DNA of 64,000 nt, taken from contig NC_068938.1 of assembly GCF_016801865.2 (NCBI RefSeq), positions 130,166,689 through 130,230,688 of the forward strand, given 5' to 3'. Positions 57,701 through 64,000 of the stretch are shown in pieces (positions within the stretch are counted from its first letter, which is position 1; each line of letters opens with the position of its first letter). The position numbers and the translations under genes were made by a program. The DNA comes from Culex pipiens pallens. Taxonomy: Eukaryota; Arthropoda; Insecta; Diptera; Culicidae. The notes beneath the pieces were generated by a model. It ran no database searches. It was given only the letters and a program-made list of their open reading frames with translations, and was not told the origin of the DNA.

Positions 57701-60700
57701 CAGCTTTTTGATCGACTCGTTGCAATCCTGCAGCTGGTCCCGAATCTCCAAATCGCGACGCATTCAGCCTCCTCCTGCCTCCCATTCTGCTAACTCTTCC
57801 TGGTTCGTTGAGCACCTCCTTCTTGTTCTTGTCACTGTGGAACAGCTGCTGAGGAACTTGAAATCTTGAACTTCCGGACCGACAGTCGCTGCTTATTACG
57901 GTTAGGTCGCCCTACACGTACGTTCGCGGGTGATTTTTTTGGCAGGACCGGAAGGCATTCTGTATCCACGTCTACCTCTTCCTCGTCCAGCGTTTCAACG
58001 CCCTCGGAGTCCATTTCGAATCCATCGCGCCCCCGGATTATGCTACGCTCATCGTCATTGCTGATCTTTAGCCGCATCAGCAGTTCCCTGGCCAAGGCGA
58101 TGGTTCTCGAGCCCTTGAAGAAATTCGTTAGCTGCTTGGCGAACATTTCGGCGATACACTGGGGGGACGGTAACAATTAAAATCCTAAACTCGACCGCTC
58201 AAAAAAATCTTGCCCTCGAAATCTTACCTCCTCCTTGAGTTTGCAGTCAGAAGATTTTCCGTCTTCCCTTCCATGTCGTCCACCCGTCCGTTCCCGTTCA
58301 CCTCAACAAACCCTGTCGGCATATTCTTCGGCGACCGCATCTGCACCACAATACGAGACGATTTCACCTGCTCCGTGGGGACCACCAGCGTAGCGGGACA
58401 AACCAGCAGCGATTTCGTCACCGAGGGGGGAAAATAAAACTCACAGATTGCTTTGTTTATTTTTCCTGAAACTGCAGGAAAAATAAACCAAAACAAATAC
58501 CGAGTTGCCAAACCCGATCAAAAACTACTCGACCTAAGACAGCAAGGTTGCAAGATCGATTCGGTTGGTTCAAAAGTCGAGCAGACGCTGGCCGCTTTAA
58601 CTCGCTTTAACGCGCGTTAACATGCGATAACTTGCTTTAAGGTGGCGTTATGTGAAAACTCGGCACGATGAGAAGCGTTGATGCTTTTCGAGCTCGTTTT
58701 TGTGCGTTTTAGTGTGTTATCGCGGAGTGACGTCCCCCTCGGTCAAGTGAGTCAAGTTTCTACGACGTCCTAGTTTTGAAGAATTTCGAGAATGTGATCG
58801 TGTTTGCGGTAAGCTTTGAACTTTATGACGCATACTTTTAAGGTTCTTTCAGTTCAGATCCAAGAAAGAAGTCGAAATTTTGCTAGCCTAAACAAAAATG
58901 CCAATTTCAAAAAAACATAAACAGAAGGAAAACAACATCGATAGATAGTATTTATCTTGCCTGTTCAACGCTCTGTTGTTTACATTTAATCACACAGAAA
59001 AAGGGTAGCGTGTAATGGGATAAGAATTATCGTTATTCTACGCAGTTCTACAAGAAGGGGTGGTACTCTACTCTCGAGTACAAAACTAGCGCCAACTTAC
59101 CGGTTCAGCGCCTCCACCTCGACCATGTGCGGGTCGACGTCGTCCTTGAAGTGCTTCAGCTGTTCGATCTGCTTCTTGACGGCCTCAATGTCCGACCCGA
59201 GCGGGCCCAGCTTCGCGAAGCGGTCCTCCGCCTTGGCCAGGAAGTTCAGCAGGTTCTGGAGCGTCTCGTGGAACTCCATCGCCTTCTCCATGGCGTCGAT
59301 CAGGTTCTCTTCGCGCTTCGCGTACAGCGCCGTAATGTTGTCCCAGGCGTGGTCCAGATCTTCGATGTGCTTCTTGACCTCGGGCTTGTCCGGCTCGCCG
59401 CACAGCGACATCAGGTTGGTTCCGGTGCGGCGCACTTGCTCCACTTCCGGTTTGGTCTGGTCGATCTCCTGGCGGATCTCCTGCAGGGCGACCTGCTGCT
59501 TCTGAATGGCTTGCGGTTGCGCTGCCGGCGGTTCTTGCGTTTGCAGGGCTTCTTGCAGCTCCTTCAGCGTTTCCATAACCGCACGCATCTCCTTCCAGAA
59601 CTTTTCGGCCATCGCAAGGGTGTCCTCCAGGGCAGCGCCTCGTTTGTTCGTGGTCTTCTGCAGTTCGTTCCACAGGTTGTTCAGTTTCTCCAGCTTCTTC
59701 TTGATGTCTCGCACGGCCGGATCGGACTGGTTGGTGGCCTTCGAGATAACGTCGGTGGCGGCCCGCTTAACAGCTGCGAATGCTTCGCTACGCTTGTCAA
59801 TGTCTTCAACCAGGGCGGCGTTGTCATCGAGCTGATCGTGGATCTTTGGCGGATGTGCCGAAATTGGATCGGCTTGGTTCGCCTGATCGGCCGTGTTCTG
59901 TAGGGCACGTAGCATACCTTCCAGTTTGTCCGAGAATTGACTAGACTCTTGCAGAGCTTGTTCCAAGGCGTTCTGTCGTTCGCGCAGTTCGGTTCTCAGC
60001 GCTGCGTATCGCGCATTGTCCGACTCGAGAATTTCGCTGATCTTGGCCGCATCGTCGTCGGCAACCAACGCAATCAGCGCTTCTCCCGTCTTGTTCAGCT
60101 TGTCCAGCAGTGGTTTGTGCTCGGAAATAGACTGCGTTAGCCGTTCGTTCTTATCCTGTTGGATGGCAATCTGGTCCGGTCGCAACGCTGGCATCGCAAG
60201 CATAGAGATTTGATGCTCCATGTCGTTCAACCAACCTACGAGACCGCTATGCGAATCGGCAAAGTGTTCCGACAGTGGCAGTGCTTGTTCGAGGATGGCC
60301 AATCGGTTGGCGCACAGTCCGGCCACGGTTTCAACCACTTCCTTGAGGTCCTCCAGTTTCTCTCGCAGGGCGATGGTGTTCTCGTTCGGTTGCGATTCTC
60401 GTAGGACCTTCTTGGCAGAGGAAGTGACGTCACGGACGCGACCCTTCTGGCTGGAGATGTCATCGTTGATCGAGCGGTGTTCCTGCAGCTGAGCTCGTAC
60501 AAGCTTCGGCGTCATGGCTGGCGAATCAGCGTCCCGCAGGGTGGCATCCATGTCACGGAACCATTCCAGCAGCTCGTCAATATCGGCCGTGACTTCGTTG
60601 GAACGTTGCTTGCTGAGATGTAGACGTTCCGCCTTGCGTTGAATCTGCTCGACAATGGCTTCGAAGCGTCGGTTATCACGCGTAACGATACCCTCAATCG

Positions 60701-63700
60701 TCGATGCACCTTCTCCAGGTGAAATCTGGCACAGCTGAGGACCCACGGAGTTGACAGCCTCCAGAACTGGTCTCATTTCACTCAAATCACCCTCCAAACG
60801 CACAATGTCGACCTCGTTCGAATCTCCAGTTGACAGTGTGGCTTCGGCAGCTTGCATCCAGTCGACCAAGCGGATATGCGACTGATGGAACTGCTGGACA
60901 AGTGGCAGAGCGTCCTGTGCGTGCTTCAGCAGATCACCTCCCTTGGTGGTCAGTTCTCCGTAGCGACGCTGCAGCGAGTCCAGTTTGTCCTTCAGCTGAA
61001 GAGCTTCGTCGGAGGAGATGTGCTTCATCAGTTCGGATCCAGCTTCGACGGTGGATTCTACGTTCGGCGAGCGACTGGCGATGTCTTCGTTCAGCTCAAC
61101 CAGCACGTCCATCTGTTCCAGCAGCTTCTCGGTGTGCACCGGGATGATACGGAATCGCTGAAGGCGGTTCTCCATGTTCTCCATCCACGAGACTAGATCT
61201 TGGTAGGTCAGCACCAGGTGACGCAGTCCCTGTCGGGATTCGTTCAATACATGTCCGATGTTGTCGCTAGCTTGCACCAAATCGGTATATCGATCCGTGG
61301 TATTCTTAACCTTCTCGCTCAGTACAACACCTTCATCATCTCCGACAAGTTCCATAAGCTGTCCGGCAATGTCAGCCAGCTCGCTAAAGTCAGGCTGTTT
61401 CGAGAGGATCTCGTCATGTAGACGCTCGTGTTCGTGGATTCTCTGCTGAATCTTCTCCTCATCCGTTGGAACAAGTTCCATCGACTTCACGGCACGTTCA
61501 GCACCATCTAGCCACTTAGTGAGTGGAACCAGCTGATCCTGGAACTGTTTGGCAACGTGCATGGCTTGTTCCAGATCCAGCGTACGTCGCTGAGCGGACT
61601 CAGTCAGTGCGTCGAAGCGTCCCATCAGTTCCTTAAGCTGACGCTCGATAGCTGCCTTCTCTGAGGCATCACAACCGGCGGCCACTTCTTGACCCAGCTG
61701 GAACAGCGATGACATCGAGTTCTGACGATCCATCAACATCTTCGTGAGGAATTTCTGCTCCTGTAGTTGAGCCTTCACGACCTTGTAGTCGGCACTTGGT
61801 GGCTTCTGGTTGGCGACCATTTCTTCGGTATCCTTGAGCCATTTGGAAAGTCCATCCAGTGCTTCTTGGAACTTACCAGACTGCAGAAGGCCAACGTCCA
61901 GACGACGATCACGTTCGTTCATCTTCTCCTTCAGATCGTTCCACTTCTCGTTGATCTTCTCCAGGTCCTTCTCCATAACGTGCGTCGGAACGCCTCCCTG
62001 GGCCGAACGGACCAAGTCCTGTCCACTACGGTTGACTTCGTCAATCTTCTCAACCAATGGTTCAACGTAACGCTGCTTGAAGCGACGGAAGTCGTCCTGC
62101 TGGTTGCGAATCTGTTCAAGTTCCGAGCTAACCGGCTTCAGTTTCTTCACCTGATCTGCCACGTCGTTCAGATCGTCCAGCGTTCCTTGGTGCAAGTCGT
62201 AGAACTTCTGTAGCGCCTTCAGTGCCTTCTGCAGAGCCTCGTCATGGTCACGGGCACGGTTGTCCAGCTTGCCGAGTTGCTTCCTCAGCGAGGTAATTTG
62301 ATCACGCGTGACGGCAGTGTCTGGTGCAAATCCAGAATCAACCAGTTGTTCTCCAGCGCGTTCAACGCTGGCAACGTGTTCGGCGGTACGATCAATCTTA
62401 GTTAGAATCGTAGCCACTTCATCCAACTGGTTCAGTACGGTCTTGATCTCACGTGCCGGTGGTGACAAAGAATCGATTTGACTTTCCAGCTCGTTGAGGT
62501 CAACTCCGAGTGCCTTGACGGCGTCGTTGAACTGCGACACGGCAGTGGCAGCGGACTGAAGTTCGCCGCAACGATCATCAAGACGCGCGTGCAGGTCTTC
62601 GATACGATCGGCGATTCCGTCAACTTCGTTCTTCAGATGATCGGCGTCTCCACCTGCGGCACGTGCCTCAACGGCGATATCTCCGGCCAACTTGCGAGTC
62701 GCTTGCAGTGGTTTTCTCAGACCAGCCGCATCCTCCTTGATGGCCTTGACACGATCCAACAGTTTCGGATCCTTGGCGGCACCTCCCAGCGCGTCATGAG
62801 CTGCCAGGCGATCTTCGCAGCGGCCAACGGCATGCTCCAAGTCTCGCAGTTCTTCGTTGAAATCTCCCAGTCGCTTGGCACAGGTTTCCAGCGTTTGAGC
62901 TCGCGCAATGAGTTCGTTGTTCAGGCGCTCCCAGCGGTCCTTCATGTCCTGGAGTTCCGCCTTGATCGGTTCCTTGTCCACATCGCAGGCACCAATGAAT
63001 GCTTCGCCTAATCCGCGAGTGTTCTCGTACTCTCCCGATCGCTTCCACACATCCGAACGGAACGTTTGCAGTTCCTTCAGCTGTTGATCGAGTTGGGACT
63101 TCTTCATAATGCCAGGCTTGAAAGAGCTGAGCTTGTCTTCCGCTCCTCGCAGCCACGTCAGGAATGTCTCCGATGCTGCGGAGTGTTTCTTGCAATGTTC
63201 CAGGCAGGTCTGTAGTCGCGAGTGACGGTCAACGGCGGTGTTACGTAGACGTTCCCATTGCTGGGAAATCTTCTCCAAATCTCGTTGTACGGCACGGTCT
63301 GGGCTTTGTCCGGGCTTGTCCTGAAGTTCACGACCCTTGTTGAGCAGCATGATGACTTCGTGTTCTCGGCTCATCACCTCGCGGTAGATTGGCTCGTGAG
63401 TGTCAATTTGGTGCTGCAGAGTTGGACGGTGTGCAGACACCAGTAGGCGATCGGTCAGATTACCCAGCTCTCCCGACAGCCAGCCGAGAGTTCGGGCACA
63501 GGTTTCAGCGAACTGACGTCCATCGCGCAGGGCAGCATCGGTTTCCGCCTTTCTGAGGTCCAGTTTCTTCTGCAGCGTTTGGTATTGCTTGCCAACAGCG
63601 CCCAAACGGGCGTTGACGTCAGCACGCGATGCGGGATCGCTCAGCACTCGGCAAAGGGCTTCTCCAGCTGCTTCGGAATCAGCCAACAGAGGACGTTGTC

Positions 63701-64000
63701 CTTCGAGTTGTCGCTCAAGGTTTTCAATCTTGCGCAGCGTCTCCTGGTGATCGCGGTCCGTCGGCAGGCCGTCTAGATTGTCGCTGATGGTCTGCAGAGC
63801 TTCACGCAGACGGTTCAAACCAGCGTCGAATTCCTTCGAGGTATCGGCGGCAGCTCCCAAGCTTTGGGCGCGTTCGTCGAGTCGTCCGACAAGATCGTCC
63901 CATTTCTTCTGTACGTTCTTCAGCTTGGTAGACACGGACTGGCTTTCCGGAGAGGATTCTCGCAGGTATTCCAGAACGGCGTTGCCGACTTCTTGGAGAT
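27635..64000 (-). CDS. shot: Short stop, spectraplakin (3' half; 5' end beyond window)
   Basis: Minus-strand exons chain in phase: >64000-59101, 55812-53633, 53571-53385, 53105-53040, 52362-52285, 51528-51239, 51175-50946, 49408-49291, 45407-45247, 39493-39339, 34752-34453, 27782-27635 (stop). All have GT-AG borders. Shot is the giant cytolinker joining actin (N-terminal calponin domains, outside this window) to microtubules. Present here are about 21-22 spectrin repeats (the plakin rod), two EF-hands (DKDNNGLIPREVF and DRNGEGLIDWQEF), the GAS2 domain (VKRLVMLCTCRQKFRVFQVG to NDPCR), and a Ser/Arg/Pro-rich tail with an EB1-type S-x-I-P motif (SRIPTRR). The segments match fly Shot closely. Candidate alternative exons are listed separately. 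The gene is read as intact; no frameshift was seen. Confidence 0.96.
28397..28733 (+). repeat. Direct repeat pair of about 88 bp in shot intron
   Basis: Copies at 28397-28482 and 28644-28733 share AAGTTGACGTTTCCATATCA and GATTGTAGATAAC ends, 247 bp apart. No function is apparent. Confidence 0.6.
29020..30101 (+). mobile_element. Retroposon with 21-bp target duplication and (CA)n tail
   Basis: The 21-bp direct repeat (ATGTGTCTTTAGCAATTAAC plus T) flanks it at 28999-29019 and 30102-30122. The 3' 303 bp (29799-30101) is homologous to the 3' body of the retroposon at 8441 and ends in CA repeats. The first 780 bp is unrelated to that SINE and has no recognisable long frame. It is either a LINE whose 3' end the SINE shares, heavily deleted, or a chimeric transcript copied with that tail. 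Confidence 0.75.
30663..31074. mobile_element. pogo/Tc1-like non-autonomous element
   Basis: The ends CAGTCGACTCTCTGGCTGTC and near-complement are flanked by TA (30661-30662, 31075-31076). A 25-bp word (CTCTTCCTCGACGGTCCC...) is repeated directly at 30788 and 31028. There is no transposase frame. Confidence 0.65.
32054..32386. mobile_element. Second copy of the CACAGC-ended tRNA-like element
   Basis: It is highly similar to 10308-10876 but has one tRNA-like unit, and its A-box half is deleted (it resumes at GGCTAAGGCGCC). The ends CACAGCAAAAAA / TTTTTGCTGTG are kept. Confidence 0.65.
32983..33594. repeat. Inverted repeat (hairpin) abutting the assembly gap
   Basis: The arms, about 32983-33193 and 33360-33594, are inverted copies with small indels around a 165-bp loop. 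The outer ends read TGTAACAAAAATGACT / complement. Confidence 0.7.
33608..33707. other. Assembly gap (100 N)
   Basis: Exactly 100 Ns, the usual placeholder for unknown length. The same 11 bases (GTATCTATTCA) end the left flank (33597-33607) and start the right flank (33708-33718). Confidence 0.99.
34033..34099 (-). CDS. shot: Putative alternative terminal exon of shot with second S-x-I-P
   Basis: The acceptor tctgctag precedes 34099; with the phase-2 donor at 34453 it reads SQRSRIPVRQTSNVSSTSSA then TG and a TAA at 34033-34035. The phase fits exactly. SRIPVR is again of the EB1-binding S-x-I-P type with basic neighbours. Joining to 27782 instead gives a different C-terminus, so the two would be alternative 3' ends. 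Confidence 0.6.
34453..34752 (-). CDS. shot: shot exon: GSR-repeat tail with S-x-I-P motif
   Basis: The acceptor cccacag precedes 34752 and the donor gtaaga follows 34453; 300 nt, phase 2 in and out. It reads SQMTPGGSRANSRPSSRPAS, the conserved SKPPSRHGSTLSLDSTDDAT, then PSRIPTRR and a Thr-rich run ending SGAASPAPTR. The SRIP surrounded by basic residues fits an EB1-binding microtubule tip signal. Confidence 0.92.
35052..35204. mobile_element. 153-bp MITE with inverted ends over 40 bp
   Basis: The ends AATTCCGTAGTAACAGTTCA and complement extend inward to a GCGTAT word with few changes. AATT may be the duplicated target. Confidence 0.65.
36687..38172. repeat. 1.5-kb degenerate foldback
   Basis: The arms, about 36687-37365 and 37495-38172, are inverted copies at clearly lower identity than the 11254-13178 foldback, so it is older. 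Shared words include TGGCTCCATATACACAAAAA, GAGCCCACGATTTTTTT and GTCTGGAGAATCGA (given in one orientation). No frame is common to both arms. Confidence 0.65.
39339..39493 (-). CDS. shot: shot exon: Ser/Arg-rich tail, first part
   Basis: The acceptor aattag precedes 39493 and the donor gtaagt follows 39339, phase 0 in, 2 out. It reads VRERSSKSISMSRPSRSSLS, ASTPDSLSDCESSIG, ending TPSRKTSVPVR. It matches the fly tail (SMSRPSRSSLSASTPDSLSD). An earlier GT inside the exon gives the wrong phase for the next exon. Confidence 0.92.
39832..40010 (-). CDS. shot: Putative alternative shot exon, same phases as the 45247-45407 exon
   Basis: The acceptor ttttccgcag precedes 40010 and the donor gtaagt follows 39832; 179 nt, phase 1 in, 0 out, no stop. 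It reads ADEHLAELMPIFEQLRAQGN followed by a Ser/Thr/Pro/His-rich part ending HPSTHW. Its phases let it replace, but not follow, the 45247-45407 exon between NDPCR and VRERSS. Its codon use and GC content are like the shot exons. Whether it is really spliced in is unproven. Confidence 0.6.
43387..44358. mobile_element. pogo/Tc1-like element interrupted by another
   Basis: The ends CCAGACTCCATTATCCGA and its near-complement (to 44358, gagtctgg) bracket the inner element 43599-44264. There is no transposase frame. Confidence 0.55.
43599..44264. mobile_element. 666-bp TA-flanked element, CAGCAATTCCCCACG ends
   Basis: Long inverted ends (CAGCAATTCCCCACGAAAAC continuing about 33 bp) are flanked by TA at 43597-43598 and 44265-44266. 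It is inserted into the element 43387-44358. Confidence 0.7.
45247..45407 (-). CDS. shot: shot exon after GAS2
   Basis: The acceptor aactcag precedes 45407 and the donor gtaaat follows 45247, phase 1 in, 0 out. It reads KGRTNIELREQFILADGVSQ, SMAAFKSRKSISTQG, then a Ser/Pro/Gln stretch ending GPIVK. It is clearly the fly Shot segment. Confidence 0.95.
46753..47140 (+). repeat. Three dispersed copies of a TCAGTTTGACAA unit
   Basis: A word of about 35 bp (CCTGTCAAAATGACGCGC followed by TGTCAGTTTGACAA) recurs at about 46753, 46947 and 47106, 160-190 bp apart, with diverged sequence between. Confidence 0.55.
48221..48286 (-). CDS. shot: Putative shot 66-nt cassette exon at the GAS2 boundary
   Basis: A GC-rich island in an AT-rich intron has acceptor cacacag|TTGCGC and donor GT|gtaagc, exactly 66 nt, phase 1 in and out. 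Spliced between 49291 and 45407 it would insert ALVLPLPNPNDPRQHEACCP plus flanking residues between NDPCR and KGRTN with no stop. Vertebrate dystonin/MACF1 transcripts have an optional exon at this same junction (from memory). Use is inferred from splice logic and composition only. Confidence 0.6.
49291..49408 (-). CDS. shot: shot exon: second half of GAS2 domain
   Basis: The acceptor cgacag precedes 49408 and the donor gtatgt follows 49291, phase 0 in, 1 out. It reads FGDSQKLRLVRILRSTVMVR then VGGGWVALDEFLVKNDPCR. This completes the microtubule-binding GAS2 module. Confidence 0.95.
49469..50910. mobile_element. 1.44-kb element with CGAGGGG/GTCACTC inverted ends
   Basis: The ends CGAGGGGGGCGTCACTC (49469) and GAGTGACGTTCCCCTCG (to 50910) are inverted with two mismatches and match the ends of 56415-58741. 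No target duplication was found. The core is non-coding and carries at least six plus-strand copies of GGATTCTGYA-like words. It fills the shot intron between the two GAS2 exons. Confidence 0.6.
50946..51175 (-). CDS. shot: shot exon: EF-hand 2 and start of GAS2 domain
   Basis: The acceptor tttcgcag precedes 51175 and the donor gtaagt follows 50946. It holds EF-hand 2 (DRNGEGLIDWQEF) and then the first half of GAS2 (HDEVKRLVMLCTCRQKFRVF ending GKYR). It ends in phase 0. Confidence 0.95.
51239..51528 (-). CDS. shot: shot exon: pre-EF helix and EF-hand 1
   Basis: The acceptor ccgcag precedes 51528 and the donor gtgagg follows 51239. It encodes RAKLLWDKWRYVWMLAWERQ, the helical FSWEEWRKRFLKFMNHKKSR segment, and the first Ca-binding loop DKDNNGLIPREVF. 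Near identity to fly Shot is evident. Confidence 0.95.
52285..52362 (-). CDS. shot: shot 78-nt linker exon
   Basis: The acceptor caaacag precedes 52362 and the donor gtacag follows 52285, phase 2 in and out. It reads RVSPGRETQTPERDRLPHYG then PRFSP, leading into NQPETELRSPRAKLLWDKW. Length and phase also allow skipping. Confidence 0.85.
52613..52729. repeat. Small inverted-repeat element in shot intron
   Basis: The arms TCCTCGGTGAACG and CGTTCACCGAGGA with inner GACAGATAGCTTACCTTGAA / complement form a 117-bp imperfect hairpin. Confidence 0.55.
53040..53105 (-). CDS. shot: shot 66-nt linker exon
   Basis: The acceptor is acaacaacag and the donor is AAAG|gtttgt, phase 2 in and out (22 codons' worth). 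It reads KGSQQDLREHSPDYGTLGRK, similar to the fly linker (GSQ..REHSPD). As a multiple of three it can be skipped in frame: GT|T of the flanking exons would still give Val. The donor is non-consensus at +3, which fits optional use. Confidence 0.75.
53385..53571 (-). CDS. shot: shot exon linking rod to EF-hand region
   Basis: The acceptor caccag precedes 53571 and the donor gtaagt follows 53385. It reads LEQEPLPEEIPPLEVLIADH, KEFMENTARRQGEVDR and KPRQPPPGLKEARKPSRGV, which correspond to the conserved end of the last spectrin repeat and the linker in fly Shot. The phase is 1 in, 2 out. Confidence 0.92.
53633..55812 (-). CDS. shot: shot exon: spectrin repeats, C-terminal part of rod
   Basis: The acceptor (cactacag) precedes 55812 and the donor gtgagt follows 53633; 726 codons plus one base at each end. 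It encodes six to seven spectrin repeats (e.g. NRRWENLLRG, LKQRWDAVVSRA, ELKDSWKRVCNKS, MQKLWEDVQDM, IIQSRWDEISQW). The frame that runs on past 53633 into 53292 is intron read-through. Confidence 0.95.
55813..56406 (-). other. shot intron, no gene seen
   Basis: AT-rich sequence between the spectrin exon and the transposon; nothing coding is supported. Confidence 0.6.
57338..57613 (+). CDS. CGGBP1/BED-like zinc-finger ORF inside the transposon
   Basis: 91 codons from ATG at 57338; an AATAAA-like word overlaps the stop. The core reads DLMCSTCNVIMDHMWKESID then KHLLAKSL: C-x2-C followed by spaced His, close to the single finger of CGGBP1 and of hAT-transposase N-termini. A basic tail (KSHAKKRKVEQD) looks like a nuclear signal. 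An upstream part may exist: a good 66-bp GT-AG intron lies at 56961-57027, but the frames either side (stop near 56900, another near 57165) do not join cleanly. The ORF may therefore be a remnant of a longer gene. No catalytic transposase domain is seen. Confidence 0.5.
   Translation: MSFMWVMQNPEGTHHVDLDSKDLMCSTCNVIMDHMWKESIDKHLLAKSLVNHSVEYAFKRENSVLRVNKFHKSHAKKRKVEQDDPPEDNKP
57832..58511 (-). CDS. Unrecognised two-exon ORF inside the transposon
   Basis: Exon-like frames at 58511-58227 and 58168-57832 are separated by a GT-AG intron of about 58 bp (gtaaga ... ccccccag). Across the splice the frame SSDCKLKE|CIAEMFAKQLTN reads well, but it is shifted by one base from the upstream frame (MPTGFVEVNGNGRVDDME), so there is either a frameshift or a wrong assignment. 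The second exon has an acidic stretch (SEGVETLDEEEVDVD) and a basic C-terminal part (RVGRPNRNKQRLSVRKF). I do not recognise the family. It converges with the zinc-finger ORF at 57613. Confidence 0.4.
58750..59100 (-). other. shot intron, no gene seen
   Basis: Intron remainder between the transposon and the donor of the large spectrin exon (gtaagt at 59100 downward). Nothing else is supported. Confidence 0.6.
59101..64000 (-). CDS. shot: shot exon: spectrin-repeat rod (partial exon)
   Basis: This single open stretch of 4900 nt (about 1632 codons) is uninterrupted to the window edge and ends at donor gtaagt (59100 downward) after two bases of an Arg codon. It encodes tandem spectrin repeats of about 110 residues (heptad helices, W-D/W-N cores, e.g. 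VQKKWDDLV, KISQQWERLRN, KINEKWNDLKEKM), around 15 in all. It continues unbroken beyond 64000. Confidence 0.95.

Larger units (their letters stand above)
56415..58741. mobile_element. 2.3-kb DNA transposon with CGAGGGGG ends and 8-bp duplication
   Basis: GTCAAGTG flanks it exactly on both sides (56407-56414, 58742-58749). The ends are CGAGGGGGGTGTCACTCCCG and the complement of CGCGGAGTGACGTCCCCCTC+G, imperfect inverted repeats. Subterminal words of the GCTTTAACGCGCGATAAC type repeat on both sides. Inside are two convergent coding-like regions (plus strand to 57613, minus strand 58511 down to about 57832). It sits in a shot intron. Eight-base duplications are known for hAT and P elements, but these ends fit neither well; the class is open. 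Confidence 0.8.

Noticed and set aside
59127..59903. Long plus-strand frames opposite the shot exon (59127-63776)
   Set aside because: They mirror the GC-rich spectrin-repeat codons; the minus strand has the conserved protein.

Overview
The window looks like nuclear DNA of a culicine mosquito (Culex most likely, other Culicidae possible). Compact genes with 55-70 bp introns encode proteins closest to dipteran Patched and Short stop. They sit in AT-rich DNA packed with MITEs, foldback elements, tRNA-derived retroposons and DNA-transposon remnants of the culicine type. The organism call is inference; no database was searched. One 100-N assembly gap lies at 33608-33707.

Layout. (1) 855-4792, plus strand: all but the first exon(s) of patched (ptc), the Hedgehog receptor, in six exons, followed by a long AT-rich 3' untranslated region to about 6.8 kb. 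(2) 6.8-14.4 kb: a repeat nest. It holds a tandem 164-bp repeat element, a retroposon with a 22-bp target duplication carrying two head-to-head 184-bp MITEs, tRNA-like modules, and a 1.9-kb foldback. (3) 14456-16199 and 21350-23112, plus strand: two paralogous F-box/leucine-rich-repeat genes. They form a tandem duplication separated by 5 kb of nested DNA transposons; one element ends just upstream of the second copy. (4) 23.1-27.6 kb: intergenic repeats. (5) 27635 to beyond 64000, minus strand: the 3' half of short stop (shot, spectraplakin). It runs from a run of spectrin repeats through two EF-hands and the GAS2 microtubule-binding domain to a Ser/Arg/Pro-rich tail with S-x-I-P motifs.

All shot splice sites could be placed by eye and the reading phases chain without conflict. 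The large shot introns hold candidate alternative exons: a 66-nt cassette at the GAS2 boundary, a phase-matched alternative to the post-GAS2 exon, and an alternative terminal exon that adds a second S-x-I-P motif. They also hold two transposons sharing an unusual CGAGGGG terminal repeat. One of these (56415-58741) has a perfect 8-bp target duplication and carries two convergent coding-like regions, one encoding a CGGBP1/BED-like zinc finger; it is the best candidate here for something undescribed.

The genes do not form a pathway together. ptc acts at the membrane in Hedgehog reception, shot crosslinks actin and microtubules, and the F-box pair probably supplies SCF ubiquitin-ligase adaptors.
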